Assembly (NCBI GenBank): GCA_030824255.1
Contig: JAVBYB010000502.1
Span: forward strand, 1 to 6,633
Reading direction: 5' to 3'
From: a bacterium
GTDB taxonomy: Bacteria > Pseudomonadota > Alphaproteobacteria > Caulobacterales > Hyphomonadaceae
DNA length: 6,633 nt
Positions 1 through 6,089 of the stretch are shown piece after piece (position 1 is the stretch's first letter; each line of letters begins with the position of its first letter). A program made the position numbers and the translations under genes. Below the pieces are notes generated by a model, which saw only the letters and a program-made list of their open reading frames with translations, was not told where the DNA came from and made no database searches.

Positions 1-314
1 CAGCCGATCCACGGGAACACAACGAAGCGCTCGCCCACTTTGCGGCCATCGAGAAGCGCTTCGGCTTCAGGGCCGACAGCCGACAGCGTGCCTTCGATCT
101 CGTGACCCAGCGTGTGGGGCAGCGTGCGTCCGCGCGACCAGTCGATCTTGTCGCCGTCGCCGAGATCGACGTGGCCATCCTGCAGGTGGACGTCGGAGTG
201 GCAGACGCCGGAATGGCTGATCTTCACCAGTACCTGGGTGCCTGTCGGGGCCGGGATGTCGGAGGCGACTTCCTCGAGCGGTTTGCCATAGGCGACAATG
301 GCTTGGCTTTTCAT
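1..314 (-). CDS. Zinc-dependent alcohol dehydrogenase, N-terminal part (cut by window edge)
   Basis: The first 104 codons of a medium-chain zinc alcohol dehydrogenase. These enzymes oxidise alcohols to aldehydes or ketones with NAD(P)+ in the cytoplasm. Visible motifs are GVCHSDVHLQDG at residues 36-47, with Cys38 as the expected catalytic zinc ligand, and LPHTLGHEIEG at 65-75, with His71-Glu72 as the GHE signature. Both belong to the GroES-like N-terminal domain. The gene is cut after PWIG (101-104), just before the expected structural-zinc cysteines, so the cofactor domain is not seen. Two in-frame ATGs exist, at 320 and 314. The GGAGG at 327-323 lies only 2 bases from the first but 8 from the second, so 314 is chosen. 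The natural substrate cannot be told from this fragment. The family call is firm; the specificity is open. Confidence 0.9.
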   Translation of the reverse strand, partial: MKSQAIVAYGKPLEEVASDIPAPTGTQVLVKISHSGVCHSDVHLQDGHVDLGDGDKIDWSRGRTLPHTLGHEIEGTLSAVGPEAEALLDGRKVGERFVVFPWIG

Positions 315-322
315 GGTCATAT

Positions 323-327
323 CCTCC
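323..327 (-). promoter_or_regulatory. Ribosome binding site deciding the dehydrogenase start
   Basis: GGAGG on the minus strand. It is 8 bases from the ATG at 314 and only 2 bases from the in-frame ATG at 320, which favours the start at 314. Confidence 0.7.
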
Positions 328-388
328 GCAGGTTGCGATCTGCGTTAGCAACGACCAGCGGCGATGGGAAGAGCCGTCGCGTCAGAAG

Positions 389-529
389 CTAGCGCCTGAG
401 CACCCAGGCGATTGGGGCGGGATCGGCCTTGGCTTTCGCGGCTGACCTGTTGGGCTCCGCGATCGTCGGCGAGGACAAAAGGATCGACACAAGCAGTGCG
501 ACGCCGGCGACAGCAAGTTCGCGTTTCAT
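389..529 (-). CDS. Small predicted secreted protein, 46 aa
   Basis: A 46-residue protein I do not recognise. It begins MKRE, continues with a hydrophobic stretch (about residues 5-20) and then SSPTIAEPN, which reads as a Sec signal peptide with likely cleavage after Ala24. The remaining tail is about 22 residues, rich in Ala and Pro with Lys/Arg (net charge about +3), and ends in WVLRR. There is no lipobox cysteine. Two in-frame ATGs exist, at 535 and 529. The AAAAGGG at 543-537 sits 1 base from the first and 7 from the second, so 529 is preferred. It could instead be a single-pass inner-membrane miniprotein if the leader is not cleaved. It lies 74 bases upstream of the alcohol dehydrogenase on the same strand and could share a transcript with it. 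That a protein is made is an inference from the leader and the ribosome binding site. Confidence 0.55.
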   Translation of the reverse strand: MKRELAVAGVALLVSILLSSPTIAEPNRSAAKAKADPAPIAWVLRR

Positions 530-654
530 GTTCATGCCCTTTTCAGTGCACCCGTTTCCGGGCGGCGATGAACCAGCCTCGCGTTTACGCATGGCGGATT
601 ACGGGCGTGAAATGGGGAGATGCTGGGGCGAAAGATTAACGATGGGCCCCGGAG
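530..654. other. Intergenic spacer, 125 bases, no clear signals
   Basis: This spacer lies between the end of the serine-hydrolase gene and the start of the small secreted protein. The only structure I see is a short hairpin at 551-562 (CCCG-GAAA-CGGG on the minus strand, a 4-bp stem with a GNRA-type loop) just upstream of the miniprotein ribosome binding site. There is no T-run, so it is not an intrinsic terminator. No convincing -35/-10 pair was found. Confidence 0.4.
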
Positions 655-1713
655 TTAATGTTGCGGAGCAGCCTTCATCAGCAGCTGCCACAGCTTCTCG
701 TTGAAGTCGCGATCCGGCGCCGCCTGCCCGGTTCGCACGACGATCAGTTTCATTGAGGGAACAACGAACAGCTTGCGATCCTGCGCCCCAAGGGCAGAGA
801 GCGTGTCACGCGGGGCGGACGGAATGAGGCGCCCTTCGCGGCGCGGCGCGTTGGCGCCGACATTGATGCTGTAGCTGCTGTCATTGAGCCACCACAGGCG
901 GCCATAGGCGGGGTTGGTCGAGGTCGGCGCAAAGATGGCGTCGAGCTGAGCCTCGGAGATGATGCGTGCACCGTTCGACTTGCGGCCACGGTTGAGGATG
1001 ATCTCGCCCATGATTGCGAGATCTTCGGGCGTCGTGACCAGGCCGGTGGGATTGCCGACATCGGCGAACACGGCGGGCCGCTGCTCCCAGCCAGTGCTAT
1101 GCATGTTGCTGATCTTGGTGAGCCAGAGCTGGCTGATGATCCACAATTTCTGGCCAGAAGCTTTTTCCAACACCTGCTTCAGGAAGGCGTAGGCAGGTGT
1201 GTTGTAGAAAAATTTCGTGCCGGCGGCGGCGTCGAATGAGAGATCTTCCTTCAGCCCCGAGTTCATCTCAAGCAGGTGGCGAACCTTGATCTCCCTCTCC
1301 TGAAAAGGGGTCGCATTCGACCATCGCGAGCCGATATAGTCCGAGACCGGCCGCTCGATGTCGATCAGGCCCGCGTCGACGCCAATGCCGATGAGAAGGG
1401 CGACCAGGCTCTTCTGCTGCGAGGCGACGTCCTCGCGCAGCGCGCCGTCATGTTGTTCGCCATGGACAAAGTTGGCGCGGAACGTTCTGGAAGCGGCGTC
1501 GTCCGGCAGCGGCCAATAATGTTTCGCGAGTGTCTTGCCGTCCTGGATGATCAGGAAGCCCGTCGTCTTCTGCGACTGGGCGTAGCTGCTGACCTCCGCC
1601 AGCGCTGCTTCATTCCATGTGTCCTGTCGGGTCGAGGTCGTCGTTGGCGCGTCAGGCGCAGCGGCGCAGCTTGCAAGCGCGAGGAGGCTGGCTGCGAGAA
1701 GCGTGCGGAACAT
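655..1713 (-). CDS. Beta-lactamase-fold serine hydrolase, predicted lipoprotein
   Basis: A 352-residue protein of the beta-lactamase/class C penicillin-binding-protein family (EstB, 6-aminohexanoate-dimer hydrolase and relatives). The leader MFRTLLAASLLALASC ends in a lipobox. Cys16 would be lipidated, and Ala at +2 suggests sorting to the outer membrane. The nucleophile motif is S98-Q-Q-K101. HLLEMNSGL (147-155), the GTKFFYNTPAY block (165-175), DLAIMGEIILNRGR (231-244) and YGRLWWLN (270-277) follow in the usual order. The second motif reads Y170-N-T rather than Y-x-N, and the third region reads LGAQD (308-312) rather than a K-T-G or H-x-G triad, so this is probably an esterase or amidase and not an antibiotic resistance enzyme. 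A longer in-frame reading to 1782 exists. The start at 1713 is preferred because AGGGAG lies 5 bases upstream and the lipoprotein leader begins there. It follows hisI by 2 bases. The substrate is unknown. Confidence 0.88.
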   Translation of the reverse strand: MFRTLLAASLLALASCAAAPDAPTTTSTRQDTWNEAALAEVSSYAQSQKTTGFLIIQDGKTLAKHYWPLPDDAASRTFRANFVHGEQHDGALREDVASQQKSLVALLIGIGVDAGLIDIERPVSDYIGSRWSNATPFQEREIKVRHLLEMNSGLKEDLSFDAAAGTKFFYNTPAYAFLKQVLEKASGQKLWIISQLWLTKISNMHSTGWEQRPAVFADVGNPTGLVTTPEDLAIMGEIILNRGRKSNGARIISEAQLDAIFAPTSTNPAYGRLWWLNDSSYSINVGANAPRREGRLIPSAPRDTLSALGAQDRKLFVVPSMKLIVVRTGQAAPDRDFNEKLWQLLMKAAPQH

Positions 1714-1715
1714 GA

Positions 1716-2096
1716 TCACTCCCTGGAGAGGCCTGCAGGCGTGGCGATGCGATAGAAGCAGGAGCGCCGGCCTGTGTGGCACGCAGCGCCAGTCTGGCGA
1801 ACCTTCAGCAGCACCGCGTCCTGATCACAATCGACACGGATCTCGACGATGTGCTGCTCGTGGCCGGAGGTATCGCCCTTGCGCCAAAGCGCGTTGCGCG
1901 ACCGCGACCAGTAAACGGCGCGGCCGCTCTCGATCGTCTGTTGCAACGCATCGGCGTTCATCCACGCCAGCATGAGCACCTCGCCCGTATCCGCATCCTG
2001 AGCGATAGCGGCGACGAGACCATCACCGTCGAACTTCGGACGAAGCTCGACGGTTTCGTCCTGCTGCGGACCGGAAAGCGGCGGGGCGAAGGTCAT
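1716..2096 (-). CDS. hisI: Phosphoribosyl-AMP cyclohydrolase
   Basis: HisI (126 aa) opens the purine ring of phosphoribosyl-AMP to give ProFAR, the third step of histidine synthesis, in the cytoplasm. The sequence has the expected blocks: LAWMNADAL (43-51), [22 protein letters not shown] (58-79) and the metal site D89-C-D-Q-D93, with Cys106 in [12 protein letters not shown] and Cys113 in the same block. The cysteine spacing (90, 106, 113) is the 16 plus 7 pattern of the zinc ligands, and the DCDxD aspartates are the expected magnesium ligands. It is the stand-alone cyclohydrolase, with no fused HisE pyrophosphatase domain. It starts 7 bases after the stop of the upstream lipoprotein, with no strong ribosome binding site, and ends 2 bases before the serine-hydrolase lipoprotein. 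No other histidine gene is in the window. Confidence 0.97.
   Translation of the reverse strand: MTFAPPLSGPQQDETVELRPKFDGDGLVAAIAQDADTGEVLMLAWMNADALQQTIESGRAVYWSRSRNALWRKGDTSGHEQHIVEIRVDCDQDAVLLKVRQTGAACHTGRRSCFYRIATPAGLSRE
1719..1724 (-). promoter_or_regulatory. Ribosome binding site inside the hisI terminus
   Basis: AGGGAG on the minus strand, formed by the last two HisI codons (Arg AGG, Glu GAG) directly before the TGA stop. The lipoprotein ATG follows after 5 bases. This decides the 1713 start and suggests that translation of the lipoprotein is coupled to that of hisI. Confidence 0.7.
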
Positions 2097-2103
2097 GCGA
2101 GGG

Positions 2104-2808
2104 TCAGGGCTTCAGGAACAGGGTCGTCATCTGGGTGATCACCGGCTGCGCTGCCTTGAGGGCAGGGTCGTCAGACCGGAAACTTTTTTCGGCATTGCCT
2201 GTGACAGCAGCCACGGCGGCTTCTGGCGCGCCCGGTCCGGCGTCCAGCGTCAGGCTGATACGGCAGGCGGCGCCATCCGCGCCCGCGAGCTTGCCGCCCA
2301 GGAAGTCGGACGCCTCTCCATGGCTGTGGTTGCCGAAGGCGGTCACCATGAACGGGCCGCCATTGGCGGCTTCGATGTCGGCGAGGCTGGAGCCAAGCAG
2401 GAGCCCTTCCGGCCCGACCCAGAGCGAGTCCGCGCCGCCCGACACACGCGCAGCCTGCGGCTGTCCCGACTTGTCGCCAAACCACAGCACTTCGGCGCGC
2501 ATCGAAGGATCGTCCGGGAAGAGCACGAGTGCATCCAGCTGGCTATCGACCCAGGCTACCTTCTCCTCGCGAATATTCTCCTGTCCGTGCGCCGCCACGA
2601 GTGACGCCTGCGTGGTGGAGGCGTTGAACATGGCGTTGGGGGCGCAGGTCATCATCGGAACAAGGCTTCCCGCATGACCGCCTTCGTCGGCCTCTTCAGC
2701 CACAGCTGCTTCAGGGACGACCGACGGCGATGTCGTGTTCGGCGGCGAGCAGCCTGCCAGCAGGCATGCCGTTGCGGCGACCAAGCTCAGGGGGAAGATA
2801 CGGCTCAT
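2104..2808 (-). CDS. Uncharacterised lipoprotein with NGGPF motif
   Basis: A 234-residue protein of unknown function. The leader [20 protein letters not shown] ends in a good lipobox at Cys20 (Ser at +2, so probably outer membrane). An acidic low-complexity linker (about 21-48) follows, then a globular part. That part has an N-terminal element around 55-110 ([12 protein letters not shown], then [19 protein letters not shown]) and a central block [26 protein letters not shown] (128-153) ahead of FGNHSHGE. The pattern 'lGtsL..ie..NG.PF...FG' resembles, from memory, a family of small uncharacterised lipoproteins best known from Bacteroidetes; I cannot name the family with certainty. Cys55 and Cys182 could form a disulphide after export. 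The ribosome binding site is weak (GAAAGA, about 7 bases upstream). It is the first gene of the run that continues into hisI and diverges from the DUF2785 lipoprotein. Confidence 0.75.
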   Translation of the reverse strand: MSRIFPLSLVAATACLLAGCSPPNTTSPSVVPEAAVAEEADEGGHAGSLVPMMTCAPNAMFNASTTQASLVAAHGQENIREEKVAWVDSQLDALVLFPDDPSMRAEVLWFGDKSGQPQAARVSGGADSLWVGPEGLLLGSSLADIEAANGGPFMVTAFGNHSHGEASDFLGGKLAGADGAACRISLTLDAGPGAPEAAVAAVTGNAEKSFRSDDPALKAAQPVITQMTTLFLKP

Positions 2809-2941
2809 GTCGGGTCTTTCACTTATGTTTCGCCGGGACGCGGACAGTCACTAAGAGCGCAGGTTTGGCCAAATGTCGATCATGTCCACGCACGCGTCTT
2901 GTAGGCTTGAAAGTCTGCGTAACGGCAAGCAGGGTCGCGTC
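2809..2941. promoter_or_regulatory. Divergent promoter region between two lipoprotein genes
   Basis: This 133-base spacer between the starts at 2808 (minus) and 2942 (plus) must hold the promoters for both genes unless they are read through from elsewhere. I could not settle on -35/-10 hexamers. Its notable elements are a perfect 10-bp palindrome, TTTGGCCAAA, at 2864-2873, and AGGG at 2931-2934, which is the ribosome binding site for the plus-strand gene (7-base spacing to ATG 2942). Confidence 0.45.
2864..2873. repeat. 10-bp perfect palindrome, possible operator
   Basis: TTTGGCCAAA reads the same on both strands and lies roughly midway in the divergent spacer, a place where a dimeric regulator could act on both genes. 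A palindrome of this size can occur by chance in a few kilobases, so operator function is only a possibility. Confidence 0.25.
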
Positions 2942-3883
2942 ATGAAGAGCATCGTACACGCATGGCTGCTTCTTGCGCTCGCTGGCTGCGCGCAGGCGCC
3001 GCCTGCCGATTTCGTATCCAGGCCTGGGGCGAGCGTCATGCCCTCCGCAGCGGAGCCGATCCAGTGTCCTCCGCTGGGATGGGATCGCGCGAGGCTTGAT
3101 GCGCTAAAGGCGGCGGAGTTCGAGATTGCAGACGCGGGCGAGCGTTCGGCCTTGGCGGTTGCGATCACGGCGTGCCTCGCGAGCGGGGACCCGGCCATGC
3201 GCGATGGCATCGCTTACGCGGCGCTGACGCAGATGCTGCGTGGCGATCAATTAGACGATGGGACCAAGCGCGCGCTGCTGGCCGATCTGACTGCAAAGCT
3301 CTCAGCGCCTGATGCGCACGGGGTCGGCCAGTCGTTCGCGGCGCTGGCGCTGGCTGAGGTGGCGCGGGCGGACAGGATCAAGGCGTACCTGACCGAGGAA
3401 GAGCGAGTGAAGCTCCTGGTCGATGCGCAGCACTGGTTCATCAACATTTCGGACTATCGCGGCTTCAGCGATGAAGAGGGTTGGCGGCATGCGGTGGCGC
3501 ATGGGGCAGACCTGCTGATGCAGCTGGTGCTCAATCCTCTTGTCGACGCGGAAGGCCTGAGACTGATCGTATCGGCGGTCGGTGTGCAGGTTGCACCTTC
3601 CGGCCATGCCTATGTCCATGGCGAGAGTGAGCGGCTGGCGCGGCCCATCCTGTTCGCGGCGTCACGCGGCGCAATGAATGAGACAGAGTGGACCGCGTGG
3701 TTGGCAGAGATTTCCACGCCGAAGGATGCGGACGCGGTGTACGCCAGCGAGGCGGGCCTCAACTGGCGACACAACACGCAGACCTTTTTGCAGGCGCTCT
3801 ACGTGAATGCCGTACTGGGATCAGACGCGAAAGACGATGTTCTGCGGCCAGGACTAGAGGCGGCGCTCAAGGCGATGCCCTAG
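2942..3883 (+). CDS. DUF2785-type lipoprotein
   Basis: A 313-residue protein resembling the DUF2785 family, whose function is unknown. Family-like signatures are YRGF (172-175) followed by GWRHAVAHGADLL (180-192), then HAYVHGESERLARPI (222-236) and HNTQTFLQALY (277-287). Most of the chain after residue 45 reads as amphipathic helices, consistent with a helical-repeat fold. The leader MKSIVHAWLLLALAGC ends in a lipobox at Cys16 (Ala at +2, probably outer membrane), so this copy would be exported and lipid-anchored. The His/Gly/Asp-rich HAVAHGAD block could be a ligand or metal site, but no catalytic role is established. An in-frame ATG at 2873 would add 23 residues. The start at 2942 is preferred because AGGG lies 7 bases upstream and the lipoprotein leader begins there. 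It converges on folE with 14 bases between the stops. Confidence 0.82.
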   Translation: MKSIVHAWLLLALAGCAQAPPADFVSRPGASVMPSAAEPIQCPPLGWDRARLDALKAAEFEIADAGERSALAVAITACLASGDPAMRDGIAYAALTQMLRGDQLDDGTKRALLADLTAKLSAPDAHGVGQSFAALALAEVARADRIKAYLTEEERVKLLVDAQHWFINISDYRGFSDEEGWRHAVAHGADLLMQLVLNPLVDAEGLRLIVSAVGVQVAPSGHAYVHGESERLARPILFAASRGAMNETEWTAWLAEISTPKDADAVYASEAGLNWRHNTQTFLQALYVNAVLGSDAKDDVLRPGLEAALKAMP

Positions 3884-3897
3884 AGAATAAGTTCGAG

Positions 3898-4512
3898 CTA
3901 CCGCCCCGCCAGACGCAGGAAGCGCTCGCGCAATTCCTTGTCCGAGCGGAACACGCCCGAGAACTGCGTGGTGATTGTGGAGACGTTCGGGTGGTGCACG
4001 CCGCGCGTCGTCATGCACTCATGCTTCGCGTCGATCATCACGGCGACGCCTTCGGGCTTCAGGACTTCCTGGATCGCGTTGAGGATCTGGGAGGTCATGG
4101 TCTCCTGCGTCTGCAGGCGCTTGGAATAGATTTCCACCACGCGGGCGATCTTGGAAATGCCGACCACGTTGTCGAGCGGCATATAGGCGACGAACGCCTT
4201 GCCGAGGAACGGGGCCATGTGGTGTTCGCAATGCGATTCCACGTCGATGTCGCGCAGCATGACGATGTCGTCGTAGCCCTTCACGTCGTCGAACGTGCGG
4301 GACAGGTATTCACGGGGATCTTCACGATAGCCTTTGAACCACTCTTCATAGGCGTCGACGACCCGACCGGGGGTGTCGATCAGGCCTTCACGCTTGGGGT
4401 CATCGCCGGCCCAGGCAATCAGGGTGCGGACGGCATCTTCCGCCTCATCGCGGGAGGGGCGGTTGAATGGCTCGCCTTCGGCCTTGGCCTTGCCTTTGAT
4501 CACGGCGTCCAT
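3898..4512 (-). CDS. folE: GTP cyclohydrolase I
   Basis: FolE (204 aa) converts GTP to 7,8-dihydroneopterin triphosphate plus formate, the entry step of tetrahydrofolate synthesis. It works in the cytoplasm, normally as a toroidal decamer. The zinc site is complete: Cys95 and His98 in ESHCEHHMAPF (92-102) and Cys166 in KHECMTTRGVHHP (163-175). The spacing of Cys95 to Cys166 (71 residues) equals that of the E. coli enzyme (Cys110 to Cys181). DTPGRV (46-51), VVGISKIARVVEIYSKRLQ (116-134) and QETMTSQI (136-143) are also typical. This is therefore the zinc-dependent IA type. The frame stays open far upstream, antisense to cysS, and includes an ATG at 4569. The start at 4512 is preferred because GGAAGGA lies 6 bases upstream and the length fits the family. 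It is divergent from cysS and convergent with the DUF2785 gene. Confidence 0.97.
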   Translation of the reverse strand: MDAVIKGKAKAEGEPFNRPSRDEAEDAVRTLIAWAGDDPKREGLIDTPGRVVDAYEEWFKGYREDPREYLSRTFDDVKGYDDIVMLRDIDVESHCEHHMAPFLGKAFVAYMPLDNVVGISKIARVVEIYSKRLQTQETMTSQILNAIQEVLKPEGVAVMIDAKHECMTTRGVHHPNVSTITTQFSGVFRSDKELRERFLRLAGR

Positions 4513-4713
4513 GGCCGGTCCTTCCGTTACTGGGGCCACAAACCGCCATGGTTTCAGCGGCCCGGGCATCACGACGCCCTTAAATTGACTGTCCCGCCGG
4601 GCCAATTGATCAGGCGAGGGGTTGGTGACACATAGGCGCCTCTTTCGAAAACGCCAGCCTGCCGCACGGCGACCCTTATTGAATATTCCTAACGGAACGA
4701 AAAGGCCCGCCTT
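4513..4713. promoter_or_regulatory. Divergent promoter region between folE and cysS
   Basis: This 201-base spacer holds the ribosome binding sites for both genes (GGAAGGA for folE on the minus strand; AAAGG at 4701-4705 for cysS, 8 bases from ATG 4714). An AT-richer patch at about 4674-4692 (TTATTGAATATTCC) upstream of cysS is the best place for a -10 element, and another AT-rich patch at 4581-4588 may serve folE. No good -35 partner was found for either. I see no riboswitch or T-box architecture. Confidence 0.4.
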
Positions 4714-6084
4714 ATGGACATCCGTCTCCACAATACGCTGACACGCGAAAAGCAGGTCTTTTCGCCGGAAAACCCGCAGCGGGTGACGATGTATGTCTGC
4801 GGCCCCACCGTCTGGTCCTATGCTCATATCGGCAATGCGCGGCCTCCGGTCGCATTCGACGTGCTGTTTCGCCTCCTGCAGATGAAATACGGCGCGGCCC
4901 ACGTGGTCTATGCGGCCAATATCACGGATGTGGACGACAAGATCATTGCAGCCGCTGCTGAAACCGGTCGCCCGGTGGGCGAGATTACGGCGCTCTACGA
5001 GACCATCTATCGCGAGGACATGGGCGCGCTGGGTGTCACCGAGCCCACTTATCGTCCGCATGCGACCGACCATATCGCGGGGATGATCGAGATCATCCAG
5101 ACTCTGATCGACAAGGGGCATGCCTACGCGGGCAGGGACGGCGTCCTGTTCGACGTGCCGTCGATGGCCGACTACGGCAAGCTGTCGGGCCGCAACCGCG
5201 ACGAGATGATTGCGGGCGCCCGCGTGGAAGTGGATGGCGGCAAGAAGGACCCGGCGGACTTCGCGCTATGGAAAGCAGCCAAGCCCGGCGAACCGGCCGA
5301 AGCGCGCTGGGATAGCCCATGGGGCGAGGGGCGGCCGGGCTGGCACATAGAATGCTCCGCCATGGCAAAGGCTGTGCTCGGCGAGACCATCGACATTCAC
5401 GCCGGCGGCCTCGACCTGATCTTCCCGCACCATGAGAACGAGATCGCGCAGAGCGAATGCGCGCACGGCAAGCCGATGGCGCGCTACTGGTTGCACAACG
5501 GCTTCCTGTCGATCGATAGCGAGAAGATGTCGAAGTCGATCGGCAATGTGAAACTCGTGCACGACCTGCTGAAGCACTATGACGGCGAGACAATGCGCCT
5601 CGCGTTGATGTCGGCGCACTATCGCCAGCCCCTGGACTGGACGGAATCGTTGCTCGACCAGAGCAAGACGACGCTGGACCGGCTCTACAATGCCTTGCGG
5701 CGCATGGATGTTGAAGCTGAAGACACCGGTGCGCCGAAGGGCGTCGTGGCGGCGCTGTGCGATGATCTCAACACCCCGCAGGCGCTGGCTGAGCTCTCCG
5801 CGCTGGCGACCGAGGCCAACAAGTCCGAGGCGGCTGACTGGCCGCGCCTGAAAGGCCAGATGCTGGCGGCGGGAAGGTTGCTCGGCCTGCTGCACAAGAA
5901 TCCGGAAGACTGGGCGCGCGGCGATGCCTCTGACGCGAAGCGCATCGACGCGCTGGTGGCCCAGCGGATCGACGCACGTCAGCAGAAGGATTTTGCTGCC
6001 GCCGACCAGATCCGCAAGGCGCTGGCTGAAGAAGGCATCGAGATCATGGACGGGCCGCAAGGCTCGACCTGGCGGCGCGTCTAG
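4714..6084 (+). CDS. cysS: Cysteinyl-tRNA synthetase
   Basis: CysS (456 aa, full family length) charges tRNA-Cys with cysteine using ATP in the cytoplasm. It is a class I synthetase. YVCGPTVWSYAHIGN (27-41) carries the HIGH-type motif (HIGN) and the zinc ligand Cys29. The other ligands are Cys214 in GWHIECSAMA, then His239 and Glu243 in FPHHENEIAQSE, with the same spacing as E. coli Cys209, His234 and Glu238. KMSKSIGN at 271-278 is the intact second signature. The DALR-like anticodon-binding region (DDLNTPQAL, 350-358) and the C-terminal DFAAADQIRKAL...GI...DGPQG.TW block (427-453) complete the protein. The ATG at 4714 has AAAGG 8 bases upstream and begins the usual N-terminal pattern (LHNTLTREK). 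It is followed 5 bases later by an ExoD-family gene on the same strand, probably co-transcribed. Confidence 0.98.
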   Translation: MDIRLHNTLTREKQVFSPENPQRVTMYVCGPTVWSYAHIGNARPPVAFDVLFRLLQMKYGAAHVVYAANITDVDDKIIAAAAETGRPVGEITALYETIYREDMGALGVTEPTYRPHATDHIAGMIEIIQTLIDKGHAYAGRDGVLFDVPSMADYGKLSGRNRDEMIAGARVEVDGGKKDPADFALWKAAKPGEPAEARWDSPWGEGRPGWHIECSAMAKAVLGETIDIHAGGLDLIFPHHENEIAQSECAHGKPMARYWLHNGFLSIDSEKMSKSIGNVKLVHDLLKHYDGETMRLALMSAHYRQPLDWTESLLDQSKTTLDRLYNALRRMDVEAEDTGAPKGVVAALCDDLNTPQALAELSALATEANKSEAADWPRLKGQMLAAGRLLGLLHKNPEDWARGDASDAKRIDALVAQRIDARQQKDFAAADQIRKALAEEGIEIMDGPQGSTWRRV

Positions 6085-6089
6085 GAGCC

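Noticed and set aside
551..562. GNRA hairpin upstream of the miniprotein as a regulatory RNA element
   Set aside because: The stem has only four base pairs and there is no sign of conservation or a terminator tract. It is easily a chance occurrence at this GC content.
655..1713. Antibiotic-resistance beta-lactamase
   Set aside because: The fold family matches, but the motifs (Y-N-T, LGAQD) differ from class C enzymes and the protein is a lipoprotein. No resistance claim is justified.
1714..1782. 23-residue extension of the serine-hydrolase lipoprotein into hisI
   Set aside because: It would place the lipobox leader internally and ignore the AGGGAG site next to ATG 1713.
3854..3883. Imperfect stem (CTAGaGGC / GCCCTAG, one bulged base) at the end of the DUF2785 gene as an intrinsic terminator
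   Set aside because: The stem is only 7 bp with a bulge and a 15-base loop, overlaps the stop codon, and is not followed by a run of T on either strand.
3688..4635. Plus-strand open frame of 315 codons across the DUF2785 end and folE
   Set aside because: It is an antisense shadow of folE. The His/Asp/Val-rich composition has no leader, ribosome binding site or domain.
4643..4650. TTTCGAAA palindrome in the folE-cysS spacer as an operator
   Set aside because: Eight bases is too short to stand out, and it has no partner repeat or recognisable promoter overlap.
4513..5121. N-terminal extension of FolE to 407 residues
   Set aside because: The extension is the antisense of cysS and has no domain character. 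A good ribosome binding site sits before ATG 4512, and 204 residues fits the family.
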